DNA of 19,964 nt, taken from the NCBI GenBank assembly GCA_900547815.1, contig URHY01000041.1:1-19964 (forward strand). The letters are read 5' to 3'. Shown piece by piece: positions 6,441 to 13,003 of the stretch. The notes below the pieces were generated by a model. It worked only from the letters and a program-made list of their open reading frames with translations, had not been told where the DNA came from and searched no databases. How positions within the stretch are numbered: position 1 is the first letter of the stretch; each line of letters opens with the position of its first letter. The stretch comes from an uncultured Solobacterium sp. (GTDB taxonomy: Bacteria; Bacillota_I; Bacilli_A; Erysipelotrichales; Erysipelotrichaceae). The position numbers were made by a program, and so were the translations under genes.

Positions 6441-7637
6441 ATGCAAGAATATCGATATCTATTAGATATTGCCTTAATTTTATTAATGACAAAAGCCTTT
6501 GGACTTTTTTCTCGTCGATTACGTATGCCATCTGTAGTAGGTGCATTGATCGCAGGAATCGTTTTAGGGCCTGCGGTATTAAATATAGTTGAGCCAAGTA
6601 AGTTAATTGAATCTTTATCGGAAATTGGTGTTATCGTCTTAATGTTTGCGGCTGGTCTTGAAACAAGCATAACAGATTTAAAGAAAGCAGGACTAAAAGC
6701 ATTTATTATTGCGACACTTGGTGTGTTGGTTCCATTAGCTGTTGGATACGTGGTTGGTGGATTCTATAATGTTGGACCAGATGCATGGTTACACAACTTA
6801 TTCTTAGGTGTTATTTTAACAGCTACAAGTGTTGGTATTACGGTAGAAACATTAAAAGAAATGGGATGTATGTCTACAGAAAGTGGAAATGCGATTCTAG
6901 CAGCAGCTGTTATTGATGATGTTTTAGGTATTATTTGTTTAACATTAGTAACAGGTATGGCTGATAGTTCAGTTAATATTGGTGTTGTTATGTTTAAAAT
7001 CTTATTGTTCTTTGTGTTTGCCGTTGTTGTAGGTCTGATTTTACACAAAGTATTCTCATGGTGGTTTGAACATGATTCATGTGGTGGACTACAAAGATAT
7101 TCAATCGTATCTTTTGCGTTCGCATTGATTATGGCCTTCTGTTCAGAAGCCTTCTTTGGTGTTGCAGATATCACTGGTAGTTTTGTGGCTGGTTTGATTC
7201 TTTCAGGTACAAGACAATGTGATTATGTCACAAAACGTATTTCAACATTATCTTATATGTTGATTACACCTGTATTCTTTGCGAGTATTGGATTAAAACT
7301 TTCTCCAATCACATGGAATGCCAAACTTATTGAGTTAGTTATTGTATTATGTGTGGTTGCCGTTTTGACAAAAATTGTTGGATGTGGTCTAGGTGCTATT
7401 GTATGTAAATATACACCTACACAAGCCATTCGTGTTGGATGTGGTATGATCAGTCGTGGTGAAGTTGCCTTGATTGTCGCAAATAAAGGTATGGCATTAG
7501 GTATTTTACCTGAAGTCTTTGTGACTCCAGTATTATTGTGTGTCGTTTTCACAACGGTTATTACACCAATCTTATTAAAAATCGTATATAAAAAGAAACC
7601 AAATGATGCAGATTTTGTACAAACTGCAAATTGTTAA
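6441..7637 (+). CDS. CPA2-type cation:proton antiporter (KefB/NapA-like) membrane protein
   Basis: It exchanges Na+ or K+ for H+ across the membrane and so serves pH and ion balance; which cation is not decidable. About 398 residues make up a string of some 12 hydrophobic segments. The early PSVVGALIAGIVLGP stretch and the AAVIDDVLG motif, with adjacent Asp residues at about 159-160, are the ion-binding signature of electrogenic CPA2 antiporters. SRGEVALI near residue 340 is another family motif. There is no cytosolic RCK/TrkA-N domain, unlike KefB/KefC. Start ATG 6441 is chosen because AGGAGGG (6428-6433) is 7 nt away; the ATG at 6435 is only 1 nt from it. Transcription ends in a strong terminator at 7653-7689. 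Confidence 0.9.
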   Translation: MQEYRYLLDIALILLMTKAFGLFSRRLRMPSVVGALIAGIVLGPAVLNIVEPSKLIESLSEIGVIVLMFAAGLETSITDLKKAGLKAFIIATLGVLVPLAVGYVVGGFYNVGPDAWLHNLFLGVILTATSVGITVETLKEMGCMSTESGNAILAAAVIDDVLGIICLTLVTGMADSSVNIGVVMFKILLFFVFAVVVGLILHKVFSWWFEHDSCGGLQRYSIVSFAFALIMAFCSEAFFGVADITGSFVAGLILSGTRQCDYVTKRISTLSYMLITPVFFASIGLKLSPITWNAKLIELVIVLCVVAVLTKIVGCGLGAIVCKYTPTQAIRVGCGMISRGEVALIVANKGMALGILPEVFVTPVLLCVVFTTVITPILLKIVYKKKPNDADFVQTANC

Positions 7638-7652
7638 TAATAAATTCACATT

Positions 7653-7689
7653 GAGTCTTTATACTGAAAGTATGAAGACTCTTTTTTTT
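7653..7689 (+). terminator. Rho-independent terminator of the antiporter operon, overlapping the next gene's start
   Basis: A 13-bp stem with one T-G wobble (7653-7665 with 7669-7681) and a GAA triloop is followed by eight T (7682-7689). The ATG at 7672 lies inside the right arm, and the ATG at 7690 follows the T-run directly. Confidence 0.85.
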
Positions 7690-8151
7690 ATGCTTATCAT
7701 TACTTTTTTAATCAAACCATTTCAACTATCGACTGTTTATTTAGTTCTTTTCTTGTATTTTCTTGCCAAAAAAGACTATGAAACGATGTATATTGAAAAG
7801 TATTGGATTTTTCCTTCTATACTTCTTTTATTCTTTTGTTCAAGTTATGTGCCAGTATTAAATCGAATCTGTACAAGTCTAGTTTTTCTTTTTGTCAGTG
7901 GAATAATTAAATTGATTAAATCAGATTGGATTGGCAGTGCTGATGTGTGTTATTTGACTTTTTTTGGATTATATTTAGGGATAGAAAGAATGCTTGTAGC
8001 TCTATATATTAGTATTTTACTCGGGTTTCTTTGGATTTTATATAAAAAAAAGCATATCCTTCCATATGTGTCATGCCTATGCATCGGTGTATGGATTGCC
8101 GTGTTGAAAGGATATACGATTTTTCATTTTCTAATAAATCTTTTTTCTTGA
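7672..8151 (+). CDS. A24-family prepilin peptidase-like integral membrane protein, small form
   Basis: The protein has 159 residues with about five to six hydrophobic segments. Two Asp contexts match the aspartic protease core of type IV prepilin peptidases: KKDYETMYIEKYWIFPS (D35) and GSAD (D91), the latter in place of GxGD, followed by a hydrophobic FFGLYLG stretch as in that family. The N-terminal cysteine/methylase domain of bifunctional enzymes is absent. If active it would clip prepilin-like signal peptides at the membrane; no pilin or com genes are nearby. The start is uncertain. ATG 7672 lies inside the upstream terminator stem with no ribosome site, though TATACT (7660-7665) could give a leaderless mRNA. 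ATG 7690 is the alternative. The 3' end overlaps the convergent rluA-type gene by 28 bp. Confidence 0.65.
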   Translation: MKTLFFMLIITFLIKPFQLSTVYLVLFLYFLAKKDYETMYIEKYWIFPSILLLFFCSSYVPVLNRICTSLVFLFVSGIIKLIKSDWIGSADVCYLTFFGLYLGIERMLVALYISILLGFLWILYKKKHILPYVSCLCIGVWIAVLKGYTIFHFLINLFS

Positions 8152-8915
8152 GGACAAGTAATATCTACATCATTAAATTGAATATGATGACTTTGAAGTA
8201 AAAGTCCTGTATCGTCAGTTATTTTACCGCCATATAAAGAATCATTTAAAATGGGATGGTTTAAAGAAGCACATTGAACGCGAATCTGATGCTTTCTTCC
8301 AGTAAGAATCGTTACTTGAATTAATGAACAATCTTTATAATTTTTAATTGTGTTGAATATGGAAATACTTTCTTTTCCATTTGGATGAATGATCATCTTT
8401 TTGGCATTATGACGATCTCTGGCAATGTTTGAAATGATCTTTTTATTTTTATAATTTGTATGGCCTTGTACTAAGGCAATATATTCTTTTTTAATATGGT
8501 GTTCTTCCATATTTTTGTCGCAATAGGCCTGAAAGAATGGGTGCTTACAAAATAAGACTAAACCACTTGTTTCATAATCAATACGATGAATAGCTTGAGC
8601 AGGATATTTATTTCCGTTTAATTGTAAATATCCATTAATTCGAGCTTGTAGAGTATCTTGATTATTTCCGTCATCGTGTACTAATAAAAAGGGTGGTTTA
8701 AATGCTACTATTAGAAAGGTATCTTCATATAAAATATCAACGGGTTCATAATTGATTTCAACATCTTTTTTTGGGTAGTTAAAATATACCATTTTTTTCT
8801 CTTCATCTATTTTTAAATATTTTTTATGGGCTTTTGAAATACAAAAAGTCTCAAAGATTTCTTGAGAAGTTGTTGTATATTGCATGTAGTTTTCATTTAT
8901 GTTTTTTATGAGCAT
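8124..8915 (-). CDS. RluA-family RNA pseudouridine synthase without S4 domain
   Basis: It is predicted to convert uridine to pseudouridine in a structured RNA. Its 263 residues carry the signature HRIDYETSGL (110-119) with catalytic Asp D113 and the later motif ILTGRKHQIRVQ. The N-terminal 60 residues do not look like an S4 domain. I place the start at ATG 8915. A longer frame begins with TTG at 8954, but that TTG is the first half of a TTGACA -35 hexamer, so it would not be transcribed. No ribosome site is visible for ATG 8915 or for ATG 8885, so either is possible. The 3' end overlaps the A24 gene tail to tail, with no terminator between them. Confidence 0.85.
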   Translation of the reverse strand: MLIKNINENYMQYTTTSQEIFETFCISKAHKKYLKIDEEKKMVYFNYPKKDVEINYEPVDILYEDTFLIVAFKPPFLLVHDDGNNQDTLQARINGYLQLNGNKYPAQAIHRIDYETSGLVLFCKHPFFQAYCDKNMEEHHIKKEYIALVQGHTNYKNKKIISNIARDRHNAKKMIIHPNGKESISIFNTIKNYKDCSLIQVTILTGRKHQIRVQCASLNHPILNDSLYGGKITDDTGLLLQSHHIQFNDVDITCPQEKRFIRK

Positions 8916-8926
8916 ATCAATAGAAT

Positions 8927-8954
8927 ATTTTAATGATGCGTGGCATAATGTCAA
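8927..8954 (-). promoter_or_regulatory. Promoter of the second rluA-type gene
   Basis: On the minus strand a perfect -35 TTGACA (8954-8949) and a -10 TAAAAT (8932-8927) are 16 bp apart. The predicted start near 8920 leaves about 5 nt before ATG 8915. The -35 abuts the candidate -10 of the divergent superoxide reductase gene. Confidence 0.5.
8941..8949 (+). promoter_or_regulatory. Possible extended -10 promoter of the superoxide reductase gene
   Basis: TG-G-CATAAT at 8941-8949 is 5/6 for the -10 hexamer and preceded by TG. No good -35 is seen. It overlaps the divergent rluA-type promoter by a base. Confidence 0.3.
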
Positions 8955-8978
8955 TAGAAGAACAGGAGGAAATACTGT

Positions 8979-9347
8979 ATGAAAATCTTTAAAAATTTAG
9001 AAACTGGTAGTGTCGTTGAAGGATTGATGATGGATGTTGTTCCTAGTGGGTATCGTGAATTAAAAGCTGGTGAAGTGGATGCAGCACAAGAAAAACATGT
9101 TCCACAAGTAAGTGTAGAAAATAATAAGTTAAAAGTTGTAGTGGGAAGTGTTGAACATCCAATGTTAGAAGCACACTATATCACAAATATCTGGGTTGAA
9201 TATAGTGATGGAACTGTGGATCGTGCAGGACTAGTACCAGGAATGAAACCAGAATATGTTTTCGATCCAAAAGGAAGAACAGGCAAGGTGATTGTGTATG
9301 AGTATTGTAACTTGCATGGTTTGTGGAAAAATGAAATAGAATTGTAA
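8979..9347 (+). CDS. Superoxide reductase (desulfoferrodoxin/neelaredoxin family) lacking the N-terminal Fe(Cys)4 site
   Basis: It reduces superoxide to hydrogen peroxide in the cytosol without making O2, a typical anaerobe defence, and probably takes electrons from rubredoxin. The catalytic Fe(His)4Cys centre is complete: EKHVP (E38, K39, H40), EHPM (H60), AHYI (H66) and CNLHGLW (C110, H113). Residues 1-37 align in place with the desulforedoxin domain of desulfoferrodoxin but hold no cysteine, so the second iron site is gone, as in the Treponema-type (class III) enzymes. At 122 residues it has normal length. ATG 8979 has AGGAGG at 8964-8969. It is monocistronic, with its own terminator at 9367-9398. 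Confidence 0.93.
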   Translation: MKIFKNLETGSVVEGLMMDVVPSGYRELKAGEVDAAQEKHVPQVSVENNKLKVVVGSVEHPMLEAHYITNIWVEYSDGTVDRAGLVPGMKPEYVFDPKGRTGKVIVYEYCNLHGLWKNEIEL

Positions 9348-9366
9348 CGGAAATGTAAAAATGATG

Positions 9367-9398
9367 ACAGATTGTTGAAATAAACAATCTGTTTTTTT
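9367..9398 (+). terminator. Rho-independent terminator of the superoxide reductase gene
   Basis: A perfect 10-bp stem (9367-9376 with 9383-9392) and a 6-base loop are followed by seven T (9392-9398). The following gene's promoter is built into it. Confidence 0.85.
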
Positions 9399-9403
9399 AT
9401 AAT
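9375..9403 (+). promoter_or_regulatory. clc promoter nested in the preceding terminator, predicted leaderless start
   Basis: A -35 TTGAAA (9375-9380, spanning the terminator loop) and a consensus -10 TATAAT (9398-9403) are separated by exactly 17 bp. Transcription would start near 9410, which is the A of the clc ATG. There is no ribosome site, in agreement with a leaderless mRNA. Confidence 0.55.
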
Positions 9404-9409
9404 AAAAGC

Positions 9410-10630
9410 ATGTATAAAGAGAAATTAAGAGAATCATTTAAAATTTATGATGAAATCGTATTAAAGTGTTTTTGTGGTATTTTTATTGGTGCAATTGTTG
9501 CGCTTTGCGAAGTTGTTTTTGGCAAAGGTCTAGAATGGATCTTAAATTTTAGGGAACATATGGGATGTGTTATGTTAGTAGGGCTTCCTTTTGCAGGTTT
9601 GGCAATTGTATTCTTATTTGATCATTGGGGAAGAATCTCTAGAAAAGGCATGGGACTTGTCTTTGAGGTAGATCAAGGAAAGAGTGATTGGATTCCACTT
9701 CGTATGGCTCCGTTTATGGTTGTATCGACATGGATCACGCATTTTTTTGGAGGTAGTGCTGGTCGAGAAGGAGTTGCGATGCAGATTGGGGCAACGGTAT
9801 CTCATTATTTTGGAAAGTACTTTCGTTTTAAAAATAGTGGTGTTATCTTCATGGTTGCAGGTATGGCGGCTGGTTTTGCTGGTTTATTTGGAACTCCAAT
9901 TACAGCTATCTTTTTTGCTTTAGAAGTATTAGTTGCTGGAACTTTAAAATATCGTGCTATGTCATGTGCAATTCCGGCTAGTTTTACGGCAGCTTATGTT
10001 TCTGGTTTATTTGGATTACATAAGAGTACATTTAAAATTGGAAGTGTAAGTGATTTAGATGTCGAACTATCCATAAAACTATTAGTTTTAGGAATTTTAT
10101 TTGGCTTGATTGGAGGATTATTTGCATTTTCTTTAAAGCATACAAAAGCTTTTGTGACAAATAAAATAAAGAATCCTTATAAACGTATTTTTATGATGGG
10201 TATTCTTGTGGCCGTTTTATTATTTGTGTTTGGTAAATGTCGTTATTCGGGTGTTGGTGAAAACTTGATTGTGGGATCTTTTACATTGGAAAAGATATAT
10301 AGTTATGATTGGATCTTAAAATTTGTTTTAACAATTTTAACTTTATCAGCTGGGTTTCAAGGTGGAGAAGTTACACCATTATTTGCGATTGGATCAAGTC
10401 TAGGAGTTATAATTGCGCCTGTTTTTGGGTTAAACCCTTTATTTGTGGCAGCTTTAGGATATTGTAGCGTTTTTGGTGCTGCAACGAATACTTTTTTAGC
10501 GCCGATTGCGATAGGCATGGAAGTGTTTGGATATCAATATTTTCCATTCTTCTTTGTAGTATGTGCTATAGCTTATATAGTAAATCAAAATGAATCGATT
10601 TATGCTTTACAAAGACAAGTCAGAGAATGA
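9410..10630 (+). CDS. CLC-family anion transporter (chloride or fluoride), SycA/CLC-F-like subgroup
   Basis: It moves chloride or fluoride across the membrane, probably in exchange for H+. It has 406 residues with about ten or more hydrophobic segments and no CBS domains. The gating-glutamate motif is GREGV (118-122, E120), against GREGP in the classical transporters. The GSGIP filter motif is not recognisable (GKSDWIP at about 90-96), and GxFxP is replaced by GGEVTP (318-323). These changes are shared with the SycA-like and fluoride-exporting branches, so Cl- is not assured. The start is ATG 9410, without a ribosome site; the next Met (51) would cut the first membrane helix. The stop lies inside the terminator hairpin at 10611-10643. 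Confidence 0.85.
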   Translation: MYKEKLRESFKIYDEIVLKCFCGIFIGAIVALCEVVFGKGLEWILNFREHMGCVMLVGLPFAGLAIVFLFDHWGRISRKGMGLVFEVDQGKSDWIPLRMAPFMVVSTWITHFFGGSAGREGVAMQIGATVSHYFGKYFRFKNSGVIFMVAGMAAGFAGLFGTPITAIFFALEVLVAGTLKYRAMSCAIPASFTAAYVSGLFGLHKSTFKIGSVSDLDVELSIKLLVLGILFGLIGGLFAFSLKHTKAFVTNKIKNPYKRIFMMGILVAVLLFVFGKCRYSGVGENLIVGSFTLEKIYSYDWILKFVLTILTLSAGFQGGEVTPLFAIGSSLGVIIAPVFGLNPLFVAALGYCSVFGAATNTFLAPIAIGMEVFGYQYFPFFFVVCAIAYIVNQNESIYALQRQVRE

Positions 10631-10643
10631 TTTGTCTTTTTTT
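10611..10643 (+). terminator. Rho-independent terminator of clc, overlapping its last codons
   Basis: An 8-bp perfect stem (10611-10618 with 10632-10639) has the stop codon in its loop, and a run of seven T at 10637-10643 begins in the right arm. Confidence 0.65.
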
Positions 10644-10651
10644 ATAGTGAT

Positions 10652-10666
10652 TTGAAAACGCATACA
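10652..10666 (+). promoter_or_regulatory. CcpA operator (cre site) upstream of the glg operon
   Basis: TTGAAAACGCATACA matches the relaxed cre consensus WTGNAARCGNWWWCA at every defined position. Its centre (10659) lies about 55-60 bp before the predicted glg transcript starts (about 10717-10728). At B. subtilis ackA an upstream cre at a similar distance activates transcription. Carbon-dependent activation of glycogen synthesis is therefore the inference. Confidence 0.6.
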
Positions 10667-10692
10667 AATTTCCTTAATTAAGTAGATTTTAT

Positions 10693-10721
10693 TTGAAAAA
10701 GTGCTATACTTTATTTATATA
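10693..10721 (+). promoter_or_regulatory. Promoter region of the glgCDA operon
   Basis: Two overlapping readings exist: TTGAAA (10693-10698), 17 bp, TATATA (10716-10721); or the extended -10 TG-C-TATACT (10702-10710). A GTG at 10701 that would lengthen glgC falls within these elements and is therefore not a start. Confidence 0.5.
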
Positions 10722-10745
10722 AAGAGTATTATTAGGAGGATGATT

Positions 10746-11885
10746 ATGAAACAGAATAATATGCTCGCCATGATTTTAGCGGGTGGCCGTGGTACACGTC
10801 TTTTAGAACTAACTAAAAAGAATGCGAAACCGGCTGTTTATTTCGGAGGAAAATATCGTATTATCGATTTCCCGCTAAGTAACTGTGCGAATTCAGATAT
10901 CAACGTTGTAGGCGTTTTAACTCAGTATGAATCTGTAGAATTAAATGCGTATGCTGGCGCTGGACAAAGATGGGGACTTGATGCACGTGGAAGCGGAGTT
11001 TATGTTTTGCCGCCACGAGAAAAAGATGGAACAAAATTTGACGTTTATCAAGGAACGGCAGATGCCATTACTCAAAACATTGACTTTATTGACAAGTTTG
11101 ATCCTGAATATGTATTGATTCTTTCAGGTGACCACATCTATAAAATGGATTATGCAGATATGTTGTCTTGTCATAAGGCAAATAATGCCGATTGTACAAT
11201 TGCAGTACTTCCAGTTCCAATGAAAGAAGCAAGTCGTTTTGGTATTATGAATACAGATGAAGAAGGAAGAATTGTAGAATTTGAAGAAAAGCCAGAACAT
11301 CCAAAGAGCAATTTAGCAAGTATGGGTATTTATATCTTTAACTGGAAACAATTGCGTAAAGAATTGATTTCAGATATGACAGCTGAAGGTAGTCACCATG
11401 ACTTTGGTAAAGATATCATTCCTAACTTCTTAAACGCAAATAAACGTTTATATGCTTATAAATTTGAAGGATATTGGAAAGATGTTGGTACAATTGATTC
11501 ATTGTGGGAAGCAAACATGGACTTGTTAAACAAAAATAATGAACTGAATTTAGATGATCCAAATTGGAAAATCTATACAGAAGATATTCCAACTTTACCT
11601 CACTATGTAGGACCAACTGGAAAAGTAGAACATTGCTACATCAACCAAGGTGCTGTAATTCGAGGACATGCAGTGGATTCCGTATTATTTAACAATGTTG
11701 ACATTGATGAAGGTGCGTTTGTATCTCAAGCTGTATTAATGCCAAATGTAAAAGTTGGTAAGGATGCAAAAGTCTATCGTGCAATTGTTGCGGATGGTGT
11801 AAAGATTGATGATGGTGCTGTTGTGGGTAGTCCAGACAGTGAAGAAATCGTATTGATTTCAAAAAGAGTAAAGAAGGGTGAATAA
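10746..11885 (+). CDS. glgC: Glucose-1-phosphate adenylyltransferase catalytic subunit (ADP-glucose pyrophosphorylase)
   Basis: It makes ADP-glucose and PPi from glucose-1-phosphate and ATP (EC 2.7.7.27), the committed step of bacterial glycogen synthesis. Its 379 residues are the normal length. The N-terminal nucleotidyltransferase domain has LAGGRGTRL (11-19), the [14 protein letters not shown] segment, [10 protein letters not shown] (127-136) and FEEKP (179-183). GYWKDVGT and a C-terminal left-handed beta-helix (about 290-379) complete the fold. ATG 10746 has AGGAGG at 10734-10739, 6 nt away. glgD follows after 2 nt. Together with GlgD it probably forms the heteromeric enzyme known from Bacillus, where GlgC carries catalysis. 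Confidence 0.97.
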   Translation: MKQNNMLAMILAGGRGTRLLELTKKNAKPAVYFGGKYRIIDFPLSNCANSDINVVGVLTQYESVELNAYAGAGQRWGLDARGSGVYVLPPREKDGTKFDVYQGTADAITQNIDFIDKFDPEYVLILSGDHIYKMDYADMLSCHKANNADCTIAVLPVPMKEASRFGIMNTDEEGRIVEFEEKPEHPKSNLASMGIYIFNWKQLRKELISDMTAEGSHHDFGKDIIPNFLNANKRLYAYKFEGYWKDVGTIDSLWEANMDLLNKNNELNLDDPNWKIYTEDIPTLPHYVGPTGKVEHCYINQGAVIRGHAVDSVLFNNVDIDEGAFVSQAVLMPNVKVGKDAKVYRAIVADGVKIDDGAVVGSPDSEEIVLISKRVKKGE

Positions 11886-11887
11886 TT

Positions 11888-13003
11888 ATGTGTAACGCTT
11901 TAGGAATAATTACTTACAATGATTCTTCTGTATATGTAGAAGGTATGCAAAAATATCGTCCAATTGCTGCATTCAGCTTTTTAGGACGTTATCGTTTAGT
12001 TGACTTTGCGATTTCAAATATGTCAAATTCAGGTATTGATGATATTCAAATTTATGTAAATGGTAATCCTCGTTCTTTAATTGATCATGTTGGTACAGGT
12101 CGTCACTATAATATCAACTCAAAACATGGACACTTATCATTAGTGCCTGTATATACAGATGGTGGAACTTCACGTTTTACTACAGATATTTCATGTTATG
12201 CTGAAAATATTCATGCTGTTATGGAAAACCACAATGATTATGTTGTGATTGCTCCAGCTAATATGCTTTATAAAGGAAATTATGAAGAATTGTTGAAACA
12301 GCACATTGAAAGTGGTGCAGAAGTTTCTGTTTTATATCAACATGTTGATAACGCAAAAGAAAAATACATTGGATGTGATGTACTTCAAATGAATAAACAA
12401 CATGGTGTATTGAGCATTGATCAAAACTTAGGAAACTATAAGTCTAGATATTTATCTTTACAAACTTACATTATGTCAAAAGAAATCTTCAAAACGTTAG
12501 TTGAAGAGGCTCAAGAAACAAGTTCAATGTATTGGTTTAAAGATATTTTGAATGACAAATGTGTAGATATGGATATTCGTGGATTGAATTATCGTGGACA
12601 CATTTATGTTATCAATGATTTAAAATCATATTATGAAAGTAATATGCAATTCTTAACAGAAGAAAAAATGAAAGATATCAATGATCCAGAATGGCCTGTG
12701 TATACTCGTACAAGTGATTCAGCTCCAGCTATTTATTTAAATGGTGGTACGGCAACAGGTTCATTGATTTCAAATGGTTGTGAAATCAGTGGTGTAGTTA
12801 AGAACTCAATTATTGGTCGTTCTTGTAAAATTGGAAAAAATGCATTAATTGAAAATTGTATTATTATGCCAGATGTAGAAATTGCGGATGGCGCACACTT
12901 GAAGAATGTGATTGTTGATAAACATTCAAGAATCGCAAAGAAAAAAGATTTAGCAGGTTTAGAAGAACAACCTTTGTATATTGGTAGAAGGGAGAACGTT
13001 TAA
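11888..13003 (+). CDS. glgD: Glucose-1-phosphate adenylyltransferase regulatory subunit GlgD
   Basis: It is homologous to GlgC but shaped as the non-catalytic partner that raises the activity and alters the regulation of the GlgC/GlgD heteromer. The GGRGTRL ATP-binding loop is missing: the corresponding N-terminus is ALGIITYNDSS. The sugar-phosphate side (YRLVDFAISNMSNSGI) and the C-terminal beta-helix with hexapeptide-like repeats (GCEISGVVKNSIIGRSCKIG) remain. Its 371 residues match the family. It starts 2 nt after glgC, with a weak GGGTG site inside the glgC end, and its stop overlaps the glgA start as TAATG, which implies coupled translation. Confidence 0.95.
   Translation: MCNALGIITYNDSSVYVEGMQKYRPIAAFSFLGRYRLVDFAISNMSNSGIDDIQIYVNGNPRSLIDHVGTGRHYNINSKHGHLSLVPVYTDGGTSRFTTDISCYAENIHAVMENHNDYVVIAPANMLYKGNYEELLKQHIESGAEVSVLYQHVDNAKEKYIGCDVLQMNKQHGVLSIDQNLGNYKSRYLSLQTYIMSKEIFKTLVEEAQETSSMYWFKDILNDKCVDMDIRGLNYRGHIYVINDLKSYYESNMQFLTEEKMKDINDPEWPVYTRTSDSAPAIYLNGGTATGSLISNGCEISGVVKNSIIGRSCKIGKNALIENCIIMPDVEIADGAHLKNVIVDKHSRIAKKKDLAGLEEQPLYIGRRENV

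Noticed and set aside
6310..7552. Minus-strand open frames opposite the RluA and antiporter genes
   Set aside because: They are antisense shadows of well-supported genes, with no ribosome sites or family motifs.
9348..9409. Fluoride (crcB-type) riboswitch before the CLC gene
   Set aside because: The only structure is the terminator hairpin of the preceding gene; no riboswitch-like conserved core is present, and the predicted mRNA has no leader.
10701..10745. N-terminal extension of glgC from GTG 10701
   Set aside because: The GTG is part of the extended -10 element and would not be in the mRNA; AGGAGG fits ATG 10746, which also matches the family's N-terminus.
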